A stretch of DNA of 64,000 nucleotides from Penumbrarchaeum sp964445525 (GCA_964445525.1 CAYULA010000015.1:1-64000), one strand, 5' to 3'; positions 35,527 through 43,884 are shown, counted from the first letter of the stretch. Program-made: numbers and translations. Notes: a model not told the origin generated them from the sequence alone.

Positions 35527-36594
35527 CTAACGGGATATCAACTCCAGAGCCTTTGGCGGTATCTCCTCGAAAGGCAGGGAATGATCCGACAATCCCTCAT
35601 CCTCAACTGCCTTGGGCATACCGTATACGACACAGGTTTCCCTGTTCTGAGTGATTATTCTGCATCCAGATCCCCTTAACTTCTTCACTCCGTCAAGACC
35701 ATCGTTGCCCATGCCGGTCATCACTATGGCAACCATCGGAACCTTCGAAAGTCCCGCAAATGAACTGAAAGTAACATCCGCTGAAGGTCTGACCCCTTTG
35801 ACCAGAGGCCCGTTGACGGTCCTTACCTTGAGGTTTCCTTTTGTATCCCTTGCCGCCTCCAGATGAACACCACCCGGAGCAATGAGACATGATCCCTCAA
35901 TTAGGGTCTCACCATCCGAGGCTTCCTTAACGTTGAATGGACAGAGGTTGTCCAGTCTTTGGGCAAGTGACGATGAAAAGAAATGAGGTATATGCTGAAC
36001 GACTACGATAGCGGACCTTCCAATATCTTTGAAAAGCGGCATCATTTTCGAAAGCGTGTGCGGACCTCCGGTGCTCGAAGCAATTAGAATCAGGGAACCG
36101 GCCGGTCTTCCTTTGGTAGCGATTTTTTTGGGTTCATTTTTTATCCTTTCCTGACTCGAGGCTATGCGGGATAGGACCGTTGTGTTGGCCTCGGAAGCTC
36201 TGAGGACCCTCATGCCCATTCTGGATAACACCAGTTTGTTGCCCGGATCCAGAATATTTTTTGGCTTTTCGATAACATCGGCGGCTCCCATCTCGAAGGC
36301 CCTGAATGTTTCCCTGGCACCCTCGCTTGTGAGTGAACTTATGATCACCACCGGTGTGGGTCTTTCTCTCATGATCTTCTTCAGAAGATCAAAACCGGAA
36401 CCATCGGGAAGCATGAGGTCCAGTGTCACGATATCGGGTTTCGAGGAATTGAACTGATCCCAGGCTTCCCTGGAATTCATTGCAATTCCGCAAACCTCCA
36501 GGTTCCTGACATTGGAGAAAGCATCCTTCAGTATCCTGGAGAGCAGAGTGGAGTCCTCCACTATCAGAACCTTCTTGCTGGAAACCATCCTCAT
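35527..36594 (-). CDS. cheB: CheB receptor methylesterase response regulator
   Basis: CheB of 355 residues. The N-terminal receiver has VLIVEDST, phosphoacceptor in VTLDLMLPDGSG, VIISSLT and IEKPKN. The C-terminal methylesterase has the triad Ser in IASSTGGPHTL, His in VVQHIPHFFSSSLAQRL and Asp in MTGMGNDGLDGVK. It removes methyl groups added by CheR (encoded at 40034) and deamidates receptors. It is 5 bases downstream of cheY and 11 upstream of cheA, the usual archaeal order. Confidence 0.97.
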   Translation of the reverse strand: MRMVSSKKVLIVEDSTLLSRILKDAFSNVRNLEVCGIAMNSREAWDQFNSSKPDIVTLDLMLPDGSGFDLLKKIMRERPTPVVIISSLTSEGARETFRAFEMGAADVIEKPKNILDPGNKLVLSRMGMRVLRASEANTTVLSRIASSQERIKNEPKKIATKGRPAGSLILIASSTGGPHTLSKMMPLFKDIGRSAIVVVQHIPHFFSSSLAQRLDNLCPFNVKEASDGETLIEGSCLIAPGGVHLEAARDTKGNLKVRTVNGPLVKGVRPSADVTFSSFAGLSKVPMVAIVMTGMGNDGLDGVKKLRGSGCRIITQNRETCVVYGMPKAVEDEGLSDHSLPFEEIPPKALELISR

Positions 36595-36599
36595 GCCCT

Positions 36600-36965
36600 C
36601 TAGCTACCAAGGACCTTGTTGACCTCTTCAAGGACCCTCGGACCTTTGAAGGGTTTCACGATGTATCCTTTTGCTCCGCTTGTAAGAGCTTCCTTTACCA
36701 TTGCTTCCTGACCCAGTGCCGTGCACATTATTATCCTGGCTTCGGGATCCTCCGACCTTATTCCTTTTAAGGCTTCCAGTCCGGTAAGGTTCGGCATGAC
36801 TATATCCATGGTAACGAGATCAGGTTTCAATTTCCTGTACATCTCGATTGCCTGGACCCCATCCTCTGCCTCTCCCACTATCTCGAATCCCGCAGGTTTC
36901 AGAATATTCATGAGCAACATCCTCATGAACTTCGTGTCATCCACTACCATTACTCTCTTTCCCAT
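36600..36965 (-). CDS. cheY: CheY chemotaxis response regulator
   Basis: Stand-alone receiver of 121 residues with the acidic pair MVVDDTKFMR, phosphoacceptor Asp in VTMDIVMPNLTG (about residue 54), Thr in IMCTALGQ and Lys in IVKPFKG. In archaea CheY-P binds CheF, which connects to ArlCDE at the archaellum motor. cheF is the adjacent upstream gene, 20 bases away. This is the motility CheY, as opposed to the receiver at 28356 in the kinase cassette. Confidence 0.96.
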   Translation of the reverse strand: MGKRVMVVDDTKFMRMLLMNILKPAGFEIVGEAEDGVQAIEMYRKLKPDLVTMDIVMPNLTGLEALKGIRSEDPEARIIMCTALGQEAMVKEALTSGAKGYIVKPFKGPRVLEEVNKVLGS

Positions 36966-36985
36966 TGCATCTCACCTCATTTTCA

Positions 36986-37873
36986 TTAACCTAATCCTTT
37001 TTTCATCATCAGATCTATGTATCTGATGCCGGGGTTTGTCAGGGCAAGAATCTTCTTGACCCTGACGATTTTGGCAAGATTAAGACTTACCAGCTTATCG
37101 TACATATTATCCAGATCCTGTACTGTCAATCCCATCATTTCCATGAGATCATCCTCGTTGACCTCTCCGGTGTAGAGGACCATCAGGAGATTGTTTAGAT
37201 TCTCGTCGAGGTCCATATCCGCATTCATGTTTTCGGTAAGTGTCTGAAGATAATCCTCTATCATCGAAAGAGAATGATTGTTACCAATTATCACGGAGGA
37301 GACCTCCTCTTCCTCCTCCACATGAACGATCGTGATGGAGGGTTTCCCCTTTGTATCCAATGTTCTTATGTTTCTTCCATGGTCTACGATATCCCTGTAA
37401 GGTATCTCCACTGTTCCTTCTTTATGTTTCAATGTGGCGGAGATCTCTCCCATCTTCAGTATCCCCTTTCTCCAGGGTTGTTTTGTATCCAGGACACCTC
37501 CCCTGGTCGTGGGTGATTTGAAGTAGATTATGCTGGTTCCGATTGCAGCTCTTCTTATGGATGATATATATTCGTCCCTCTTGTCTTTTTCAACAAAGAG
37601 CACAATCTTGTATCTGTCCTTTTTCAGGTTACCCTCGATCAAAAAATGCGTTTCCTCTTCTCCCTTTCCCCATTTTATCGGGTCCATTCCGAGGCTCAGA
37701 ATATGTGAAAGTGGTATTGCCAGCTTCCCTTTCCTGGTTTGAAAGATGATCCTCAGATTGGTGAGTATTACCATTCCTTTCGTTCTGCTGTCCTTTGAAT
37801 AACTGACAACGTTTTTCTCGGCAGGGAGTATTATCTCGCATGCATACTTATCCAGGATAACCTCATCTGGCAT
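36986..37873 (-). CDS. cheF: CheF, archaeal taxis adaptor between CheY and archaellum
   Basis: CheF (DUF439 family) of 295 residues, the archaea-specific adaptor that binds CheY and the ArlCDE switch. The N-terminal PH-like half has SRTKGMVILTNLRIIFQTRKGKLAIPLSHI. The middle repeats a similar barrel (TRGGVLDTKQPWRKGILKMGEISATL). The C-terminal part is winged-helix-like (EDDLMEMMGLTVQDLDNMYDKLVSLNLAKIVR). It is the first gene of the minus-strand che operon; a possible TATA (ACTTAAATC, 37911-37919) is upstream. Confidence 0.9.
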   Translation of the reverse strand: MPDEVILDKYACEIILPAEKNVVSYSKDSRTKGMVILTNLRIIFQTRKGKLAIPLSHILSLGMDPIKWGKGEEETHFLIEGNLKKDRYKIVLFVEKDKRDEYISSIRRAAIGTSIIYFKSPTTRGGVLDTKQPWRKGILKMGEISATLKHKEGTVEIPYRDIVDHGRNIRTLDTKGKPSITIVHVEEEEEVSSVIIGNNHSLSMIEDYLQTLTENMNADMDLDENLNNLLMVLYTGEVNEDDLMEMMGLTVQDLDNMYDKLVSLNLAKIVRVKKILALTNPGIRYIDLMMKKGLG

Positions 37874-37910
37874 TATCTACACCGGTCTATGCATGAAAAA
37901 ACAAGAATCC

Positions 37911-38052
37911 CGATTTAAGTAGGTTTGTAACTGATTTCCTTTTTTGATTTTAATAATTGATAATCATGACCATAATATATAGATAAACCAAGTTGATTTT
38001 TATCGAGATCGGCTTCATCCAAAATTGAAAAGAGAACCCGGAGGCATTTCCG
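37911..38052. promoter_or_regulatory. Divergent promoter region of cheF (-) and cheW (+) operons
   Basis: Minus-strand ACTTAAATC at 37911-37919 for the large che operon. Plus-strand ATAATATATAGATAAA at about 37973-37988 for cheW. GGAGG at 38040-38044 is the cheW ribosome site, 8 bases before its TTG start. Confidence 0.45.
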
Positions 38053-38508
38053 TTGAACGAAGAACAAGAACAGGAACAGACCTCAAAGGAACTTCATCTG
38101 GTGGTATTCAGACTGGGAAGTGAGGAATTCGCGGTTGATATCAATTCCATCAGAGAGATCATCAGGTACCCCAAGATAACAAATGTACCCAACACTGATG
38201 ATTATATCGTAGGTGTCATAAACCTGAGGGGTCAGATAACAACCGTTATGAGTCTCAGGAAGAGGTTCAGAATGGAGGATGTTGAAACCTCCGAAGAGAC
38301 AAGGGTCCTTATCGTGGATATCGGATCAGAACATATCGGGCTCATAGTGGATGGTGTTTCCGAGGTGCTGAAAGTTGACGGAGAGAACCTTGTGGATGGA
38401 GAAGATATGGGCTCAGATACCTACGGGCAATATGTTTCGGGAATGATAAAACTGGATAAGAGATTGATAATTCTTCTCGATCTTATCAAGGCTTTCAAAA
38501 AATCATGA
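38053..38508 (+). CDS. cheW: CheW chemotaxis coupling protein
   Basis: CheW adaptor of 151 residues that joins receptors to CheA. It matches through VVFRLGSEEFAVDINSIREIIR, IVGVINLRGQITTVMSLRKRF and LIVDGVSEVLKV. The start is TTG 38053, supported by GGAGG 8 bases upstream; no ATG is available at the right place. Its stop overlaps the next gene's ATG (ATGA), coupling it to a KaiC-like ATPase. An acidic Glu/Gln-rich N-terminus (NEEQEQEQTSKE) is extra to the fold. Confidence 0.95.
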   Translation: MNEEQEQEQTSKELHLVVFRLGSEEFAVDINSIREIIRYPKITNVPNTDDYIVGVINLRGQITTVMSLRKRFRMEDVETSEETRVLIVDIGSEHIGLIVDGVSEVLKVDGENLVDGEDMGSDTYGQYVSGMIKLDKRLIILLDLIKAFKKS

Positions 38509-39278
38509 TATGTAACGTTAGAGCAATCGGTGTGATGAAGATGAAAGATGTCAAGAGGGTCAAGACCGGTGTATATGGATTGGACAGCCTGCTGGAGGGC
38601 GGAATTCCCGAGGGCAGAGTAATAATCGTTTCCGGAAGTCCCGGAGCTGGAAAAACGACGCTCGGAGTCCAATTCCTCAGGACCGGAGCCAAGAGAGGGG
38701 AAACCGGGATATACCTTTCTATTCTGGAGGATCCCAGGGTCGTTGTTCAGGACCAGTCAAAATACGAACCTGAACTTGCTAAGATGTACAGGGACAAGAA
38801 GCTGATTTTTATCGATGCCGGACCCCTGACCTGGGGTGAACTGATGGCAATGGGAAATGATGATCAACCGGAAGAATCAAAGAAGCTCCTTTCACCCTCT
38901 CATCTGCTTCAGAGGATCACTCCCCTGGTTGAGGAGATGAATGTCAAGAGGCTTGTGATAGATTCCTCCATGGCCCTCAGGTATGATTATGATGACGGAG
39001 TTGCGAGAAAGGAGCTGACAAGGTTCATAAGGACCCTCAAAAGCCTGGATTGCACCATAATCCTCCTGTCGGAACTGACAGACCCGACTGCCTATTCGGC
39101 GGAACACTTTGCTGCCCAGGGAGTCATTTTCCTTCATCACTTCATGCACAACAGAGAGATGATCAGATCCTTGCAGATAATAAAGATGAGAGGGACAAAG
39201 CATGATAATCAACTCCATCCCATGAGCTTCAACGAGGAAGGATTGGTTGTAGAGGAAGGGGGATTAATGCTTGAGTGA
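38505..39278 (+). CDS. KaiC-like RecA-superfamily ATPase linked to chemotaxis
   Basis: Single-domain KaiC/RadA-like ATPase of 257 residues (ATG 38505, or 38535 giving MKMKDVKRVKTG). N-terminal VKTGVYGLDSLLEGGIPEGR is the KaiC entry signature; Walker A is GSPGAGKTTL and Walker B RLVIDSSMAL. Catalytic glutamates are likely in SILEDP. Late TDPTAYSAEHFAAQGVI and IKMRGTKHD fit archaeal KaiC-like proteins. It is coupled to cheW at its start and to a CheC-like gene at its end, so it belongs to the taxis module. ArlH is a related fold, but ArlH proper is at 60594. Confidence 0.88.
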   Translation: MICNVRAIGVMKMKDVKRVKTGVYGLDSLLEGGIPEGRVIIVSGSPGAGKTTLGVQFLRTGAKRGETGIYLSILEDPRVVVQDQSKYEPELAKMYRDKKLIFIDAGPLTWGELMAMGNDDQPEESKKLLSPSHLLQRITPLVEEMNVKRLVIDSSMALRYDYDDGVARKELTRFIRTLKSLDCTIILLSELTDPTAYSAEHFAAQGVIFLHHFMHNREMIRSLQIIKMRGTKHDNQLHPMSFNEEGLVVEEGGLMLE

Positions 39279-40029
39279 ACCCTCCAAGAGCTTCTGTCCA
39301 CTATGCGGAACAGCTCTTGAATCAAGGGAAGGTATGGGACGTGTCTGTCCCGAATGTTCCTATTCCTTCACCGAGGAAGAAGGCGTATTCATATTTGATT
39401 TCCGGGATCTGGATTACAGGATCGAACACGATCAGAGATTCAAGGAGGCTGTCCTCAAGATAGAACAGAAGGCATTCTCGAAAACAAGAGAGGTTCTCTC
39501 CACTTTCCTTGAAACAGATTTCATTATGACGGGAGGAGAAATCAGGGAATTCTCGGTTGAGGATCCTCCTGACGTTCTAAAGGAGGAAGGAATCGTATTT
39601 TCCTCCTTTTCCAGACTGAAGGGAAGGATCGCCGGAACCATGCTTGTCATACTCAAACCCGACAGTGTGAGGACCCTGGTTGACAGAGCCCTTGGAAATG
39701 AGCACGGGACAACCACCGAGATCGGTGAGCTGGAGAGATCGATTATTGTTGAGGTCGGTACGCTTCTGACTTCCAACGTATGCAATATGTTTGCGGAACA
39801 GTTCGACACCTCGGTGGATATGACTCCACCGTATCTGCTCATAGACATGACCTCCGCAATTTTCAATTACATATTCTCCGAATTCTCACAGGTGGAGGAA
39901 AGTGTCGATTACTATCAGCTGGAAATAGGATCGGGAGATGAAATATCTGTTTCCATGCTCTTTTTCCCTCATCCTTCGACCAAGCAGATATTCAAATCCA
40001 CACTGGATGAGGATAACCTGGACCTTTGA
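39271..40029 (+). CDS. CheC-like protein with N-terminal zinc ribbon, altered active site
   Basis: A 252-residue protein starting at TTG 39271, overlapping the KaiC-like gene by 8 bases. A zinc ribbon comes first (FCPLCGTALE...VCPECSYSF), then a CheC/CheX-like domain from about residue 60. Only one of the two CheC active-site helices is recognisable. In it the catalytic Asn is replaced by Thr (SIIVEVGTLLTSNV in place of EVGN). It may therefore bind CheY or CheD without being an efficient phosphatase. It is the third CheC homologue of the locus and the only one with a zinc ribbon. It converges on cheR. Confidence 0.8.
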   Translation: MSEPSKSFCPLCGTALESREGMGRVCPECSYSFTEEEGVFIFDFRDLDYRIEHDQRFKEAVLKIEQKAFSKTREVLSTFLETDFIMTGGEIREFSVEDPPDVLKEEGIVFSSFSRLKGRIAGTMLVILKPDSVRTLVDRALGNEHGTTTEIGELERSIIVEVGTLLTSNVCNMFAEQFDTSVDMTPPYLLIDMTSAIFNYIFSEFSQVEESVDYYQLEIGSGDEISVSMLFFPHPSTKQIFKSTLDEDNLDL

Positions 40030-40033
40030 ACTT

Positions 40034-40834
40034 CTATGCTTTTTCAAAGACCCTCTGTCTCAGATCAAGAGGTTTGTAGAGGTCCTTGACCTCGATCGGG
40101 ATATGCTCGGTCTTTCCGATGACGAGGACCCCATCCTTCTTCAATGCCTCGTGGAACTTTCTCATTGCTATTGTCTGAGCTTCCTTGGGAAAATAGATCA
40201 GGAGGTTCCTGCATACGACCATGTCAATACTGTCCAGAGGCCTATCCCTTATCAGGTCATGATGAACGAATCTGACCATCTTTTTCAGATCGGGACCAAC
40301 CTTCACGGATAGCCCGTTTCTCTCTATCATCTTCAGAGCCCATTCTGGAAGCTCCTTGTCGATATCTTTGGGGTTCATGAATTTGAACTTACCGATCCTT
40401 CCCGTATTCAGTTTCTGATCGTCAATGTCGGTGGCGGTTATGGATATCCTGTCTGCTTCCTTTCCAAGTATCTTCCTGAGTATCATGGCCAGGGAATAAG
40501 CTTCTCTCCCCTCGCTTGAACCCGCACTCCAGATCTTGAGTCTCCTGTTTTTCTCCAGAAGATGAGGAATGGTCTTTTCCTCCAGAACATCGAAGACCTC
40601 CCTGTTCCTGAAGAATTCTGTTACATTGACGGTCAGCCGATCAAGCAACAGATCGATTTCATCTGGATTCTTAGTTACGATCTTGCTATATTCGAGGTAG
40701 TCCGATATCCTGTTTGCCCTCATTCTGATGTTTACCCTTCTCTTGAGATAGGACCTCTTGTATCCTTGATGCTGAAATCCGGATACCGTCTTGATGTTGT
40801 CAAGGAGCTTCTCGAACTTGATGTCCTCGTCCAT
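40034..40834 (-). CDS. cheR: CheR chemoreceptor methyltransferase
   Basis: SAM-dependent methyltransferase of 266 residues that methylates receptor glutamates. The N-terminal helical domain has GYKRSYLKRRVNIRMRANRI. The catalytic domain has VTEFFRNREVF, the SAM site LKIWSAGSSEGREAYSLAM, ATDIDDQKL, and DMVVCRNLLIYFPKE. It is a single gene with its own promoter (GGTTTTAAAATC, minus strand, about 40852-40863). It opposes CheB, encoded in the large operon. Confidence 0.97.
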   Translation of the reverse strand: MDEDIKFEKLLDNIKTVSGFQHQGYKRSYLKRRVNIRMRANRISDYLEYSKIVTKNPDEIDLLLDRLTVNVTEFFRNREVFDVLEEKTIPHLLEKNRRLKIWSAGSSEGREAYSLAMILRKILGKEADRISITATDIDDQKLNTGRIGKFKFMNPKDIDKELPEWALKMIERNGLSVKVGPDLKKMVRFVHHDLIRDRPLDSIDMVVCRNLLIYFPKEAQTIAMRKFHEALKKDGVLVIGKTEHIPIEVKDLYKPLDLRQRVFEKA

Positions 40835-40851
40835 ATTTAAAAAACCAAATT

Positions 40852-40863
40852 GGAGATTTTAAA
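40852..40863 (-). promoter_or_regulatory. TATA box of cheR
   Basis: Minus-strand GGTTTTAAAATC about 25 bases upstream of the ATG at 40834, giving a leaderless or very short leader mRNA. Confidence 0.5.
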
Positions 40864-40880
40864 ACCTGCTTGAATATTAT

Positions 40881-40917
40881 CAAAAAAAGAACAAGCAGGA
40901 GGTGTGTCCTCCTGCTT
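40881..40917 (-). terminator. Terminator of the giant archaellin operon
   Basis: Perfect 10-bp stem AAGCAGGAGG (40893-40902) / CCTCCTGCTT (40908-40917). Read on the minus strand, a T-rich run follows (A-tract at 40881-40889 on plus). It lies 9 bases beyond the stop of the ArlD/E-like gene. Confidence 0.82.
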
Positions 40918-40925
40918 CCAATAGG

Positions 40926-41387
40926 TCACATCCCCCCTAAGGAGGGTTGTACCGATTCCCAATCGCCAGCATCAATGGTCTGATCAGGCTCCCCCATGAT
41001 CTTCATGATGAACATCAGAGTTCTTATGTGATCCGAGGCGGTGAGTCTGAAGTCATTGACCCTCTGGTATTCCATGCTCTGGCCGATGGCCTGTCCTGTC
41101 TCCGTGAAAGCATCAGCCTCATCTTCGAAGGATCCCGCGTCCTGCACGGTACCCCTCGCGATGGAGAGGATCTGGGCTTTGGCCTTTGAACCGATCCAGC
41201 CGATCTCCTGGTAGTAGGACATCAGCTGGGCCATTCTCTCTCTCTTCACCCTGTGAAGGAGGAAGTCTATCCACCGGAAAGTGGTGATCATAGACTCCAT
41301 ATCACACGGGAGATCCTCAAGGATGCATCGATGGGATTCGGCGAGTTCCGTCTTACTGTACTCGGTCTTTGTTGCTTCCATATGCAT
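40926..41387 (-). CDS. ArlD/E-like archaellum domain protein, partner of the giant archaellin
   Basis: A 153-residue protein whose core matches the C-terminal domain of the main ArlCDE at 57000. Compare TFRWIDFLLHRVKRERMAQLMSYYQEIGWIGSKAKAQILSIA here with MRWIEFMFERVTRDRISALLDYYKDVGWISEKVKSQIMAYA there (each shown only in part). The late TASDHIRTLMFIMKI is also shared. It lacks the ArlC coiled coil and linker. It is 45 bases downstream of the giant archaellin and shares its terminator, so the two form one operon. A switch or stator adaptor dedicated to a variant filament is inferred. Confidence 0.82.
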   Translation of the reverse strand: MHMEATKTEYSKTELAESHRCILEDLPCDMESMITTFRWIDFLLHRVKRERMAQLMSYYQEIGWIGSKAKAQILSIARGTVQDAGSFEDEADAFTETGQAIGQSMEYQRVNDFRLTASDHIRTLMFIMKIMGEPDQTIDAGDWESVQPSLGGM

Positions 41388-41432
41388 CCTTCCCTTCTAT
41401 GGCAATCACCTTTTCGTTCACAAACCGTGCCC

Positions 41433-43667
41433 TCAGATCAACTCTACATACCTATCCACATAGGTACTTGGAGTTGTGAAGGCTTCCTTTGTCGGTGTTC
41501 CATGTTTTGGAAGGATAATCAAGCTCACATGTGTCTGGGGTTTGATGTCGAACCCTGCTGCATCGCAGTTCACGATGATCTTCACAATGGAACCTGGAGT
41601 GAGGACATTTCCCTCGGCAAACCTGCCGTCAACGTCCCTCACGATCTCCACGTTGAATCTCGAGGAGGTGGAATCAGAAGCGGTTCCTACCCCGCCGAAA
41701 GTCAGGTCCACATTGGTTGATCCATCTGTCATCTCGATCCTCACCAGATCGAAATCCACGGATGGAGATCCTGCACCGAGTGCCACTTTCATCTCGATAA
41801 CCTGCACATCATCCGCCAGTCCGGGTTTGAGGACCCTGTTTCCAGCATTATCCACGGCACATACCGCATAGTAGTACTGGTTGTCCTGGGAAGAATATTT
41901 TGTGCTGGTAGACCAATCAACACCGAAATCATCGAAGGAGTTCTCGCCGTATTTTGCATATCCTGCAAGCTTGATAAGCGGGTTAATCACTCCGCTTACG
42001 GGAAGCTGGTCAACCTCGAATATGGGCTCTACCCCTCTCCAGATCTCGTATGTATACATCTCCGAATCCTGGTAGGTAACGCTCTGTCCACCGGTGAAAT
42101 CCTGGGCTGCCATACCGGATCCGCTGTCGGATGGATTGGATGATCCCGTCCAGGCTATGTTGATGGAATATGTACCCTGGGTGGCAACCACGGAATATGC
42201 ATTGAATGTGGGAAGTATCTCATCATTGGTGCATGAAGCGGCTGCTGCCTGGGTTGTTCCAAGGCCATATCCGGCGTTTATCTTGTCTGTGGCATGGTAG
42301 TTGTTGACCTCGTTCCCTGAAAGGTCCACCGCTGCTATAGCATAGTAATATGCTGTCCTTTCCTCTCCACCATTTTGCTGGACATAGTCATACCAGGTGG
42401 AGGATCCGGATCCGCTTGAAACGGTCCAGTCCGCAATATCCCAGAAACCTATCGGTACCATGTTAGGGGGAGCATCTGTTGCTATAACGTTTGTAGATCT
42501 GTAAACGTTGAATCCCCTTATCTGGGTCTGTGCTGTAGTGGGGGCATTGGTTGTCCATGTCTGCGAGGAAGCGGGGGTGTCGAAATCGGATATTGAAAAG
42601 TCCAGTCCGGAAACCGACAACTCGATATATCCGGAGTTAGGCCCTCCCGATGAAGCCTTGAAGAGACCGGTTGCCGTTAGCGATGGAGCTTCGGGTTTTA
42701 CCTGATCTATACCATCGAGCCCGACAATGGTCCAGGTATCGTCGGCAGTTGCAATCGTTGTCAGGTCCACGATTCCGGTATGCAGGGTGATTGTTGTCGC
42801 TGCGTTGTCTGTTATCCTGAAGTTGTATACATTCCCGGTTTCCGTATCTGTGAAAACAAGCGCGTAACCGATGTATGCATCGGCCGTGTATGAGGCGCTG
42901 ACATCGGAGATAACGGTTGCCGTTGTGGCAACAAGATCGCCGGCAATCATTGTTACAGTTGAAAGGATTACGTTTTCGGTTGTTTCTGTTTGAGCCACGG
43001 AAATGGAAGCCACCGAATATAATGTGCTGTCGTAACTGGTTGCGGTGTTACCGGCCCTGTCATATGTCTTGACATAGTACCAATAAGCACCTGCTCCGGT
43101 ACCGGTTACTCCGGAATCCTGGGATGGTACATCATAGATAACCTGTCCCGCTTCAAGAAGGTGTATCGATGATGAAGTCGATGTCGCCAGGTATGAGGTC
43201 GTGAAGATTACGGAATCATCGGCATCACCGATAATCGGATCATTTGATCTTACGATCTCTTCTTTCATTATGCCCGAACCGGAATCCGAGGAGGCGGCTC
43301 CTATTGTTATCTCGTAACCATATGCTACCGGAGTGGCCTGACCATCCTCCATCACATCGACACCGGATATGGTTGCGGCGGTCGGTGCATTAGAGTCCAC
43401 GGTGGGCATAACCTGGGTGGCACCTTCACTGTTGATTAGACGGTCACCCTGGATATTTCTCATTATCATGGAGGTTGCTACCTCCTGCTGGGCTACTGTG
43501 CCCGTTTCCTGAGCCTGCTGGTTCAGTTGGTTTGCTGTGGTGATCAACAGGGCTGCAGCAATCGCTGCGACAAGAACCATTGCTATGAACAATATCATGG
43601 TTCCTATCCCCATTTCACCCTTCTTATCCGCTCCGAGGCGGATCTTCTTCAACCTTGCGGTTTTCAT
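41433..43667 (-). CDS. Giant archaellin with FN3-like modules inserted between core halves
   Basis: Archaellin of 744 residues; ordinary ones here have 200-230. The N-terminus is canonical: class III signal KKGEMGIG, hydrophobic helix TMILFIAMVLVAAIAAALL, then NQLNQQAQETGTVAQQE as in the 53734 archaellin. The C-terminus is also canonical (VDFDLVRIEMTD, ...SLIILPKHGTPTKEAF). About 550 residues between hold three FN3-like modules, each closing with an aromatic-rich strand (YWYYVKTYDRAGN, YYYAIAAVDLSGNE, YYYAVCAVDNAGNR), plus a Thr-rich beta module (about 220-310). AGGTGAG precedes the ATG. The inserts would project from the filament surface, perhaps for adhesion. The base order is intact with no frameshift. 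Confidence 0.88.
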   Translation of the reverse strand: MKTARLKKIRLGADKKGEMGIGTMILFIAMVLVAAIAAALLITTANQLNQQAQETGTVAQQEVATSMIMRNIQGDRLINSEGATQVMPTVDSNAPTAATISGVDVMEDGQATPVAYGYEITIGAASSDSGSGIMKEEIVRSNDPIIGDADDSVIFTTSYLATSTSSSIHLLEAGQVIYDVPSQDSGVTGTGAGAYWYYVKTYDRAGNTATSYDSTLYSVASISVAQTETTENVILSTVTMIAGDLVATTATVISDVSASYTADAYIGYALVFTDTETGNVYNFRITDNAATTITLHTGIVDLTTIATADDTWTIVGLDGIDQVKPEAPSLTATGLFKASSGGPNSGYIELSVSGLDFSISDFDTPASSQTWTTNAPTTAQTQIRGFNVYRSTNVIATDAPPNMVPIGFWDIADWTVSSGSGSSTWYDYVQQNGGEERTAYYYAIAAVDLSGNEVNNYHATDKINAGYGLGTTQAAAASCTNDEILPTFNAYSVVATQGTYSINIAWTGSSNPSDSGSGMAAQDFTGGQSVTYQDSEMYTYEIWRGVEPIFEVDQLPVSGVINPLIKLAGYAKYGENSFDDFGVDWSTSTKYSSQDNQYYYAVCAVDNAGNRVLKPGLADDVQVIEMKVALGAGSPSVDFDLVRIEMTDGSTNVDLTFGGVGTASDSTSSRFNVEIVRDVDGRFAEGNVLTPGSIVKIIVNCDAAGFDIKPQTHVSLIILPKHGTPTKEAFTTPSTYVDRYVELI

Positions 43668-43742
43668 TTATCTCACCTATTTTCGAGACGCTACGCTGAT
43701 CAATTCTATTTCTACCTCCAAATACAAGGAGCGTGAAGACGC

Positions 43743-43791
43743 GACCCGTTGAGGACCTCCCGATCCTTTTTATGCGGGAGGTCCTCGGGTC
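43743..43791. promoter_or_regulatory. Long hairpin upstream of the giant archaellin
   Basis: A 12-bp perfect stem (GAGGACCTCCCG 43751-43762, CGGGAGGTCCTC 43775-43786) is extended by GACCC/GGGTC across a 3-base bulge. It lies 76 bases upstream of the archaellin ATG on the minus strand, so it may be part of its leader or an operator. Its T-rich loop also contains the TATA-like box of the element at 43800. Confidence 0.6.
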
Positions 43792-43884
43792 AAAGCATTG
43801 CAGGTGTGGAGAGATCTATTATCTCTCGAGATAATGATGCAAATGACAGATATTTAAAGCTTGATTTGTCAGTCTCAGCGAGTG
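43767..43884 (+). repeat. Twin structured element, copy A
   Basis: TATA-like TTTTTAT at 43767-43773 lies about 30 bases before GCAGGTGTGGAGAG (43800-43813). This runs into a perfect 7-bp hairpin (GAGAGAT/ATCTCTC, 43809-43827), and AGCGAGTG follows at 43877-43884. Copy B at 44185-44292 has the same parts in the same order. The hairpin arms differ in sequence but pair in both copies. No coding frame follows copy A; 43885-44184 is AT-rich with several TATA-like stretches and nothing else I can name. Confidence 0.55.

Noticed and set aside
38505..39278. Second ArlH
   Set aside because: The KaiC entry motif and coupling to cheW fit a KaiC-like protein better, and a proper ArlH lies in the arl operon at 60594.
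29606..40834. Chemoreceptor (MCP) gene within the chemotaxis region
   Set aside because: No protein with TM pair, HAMP and the long MCP coiled coil was found; receptors must lie elsewhere.
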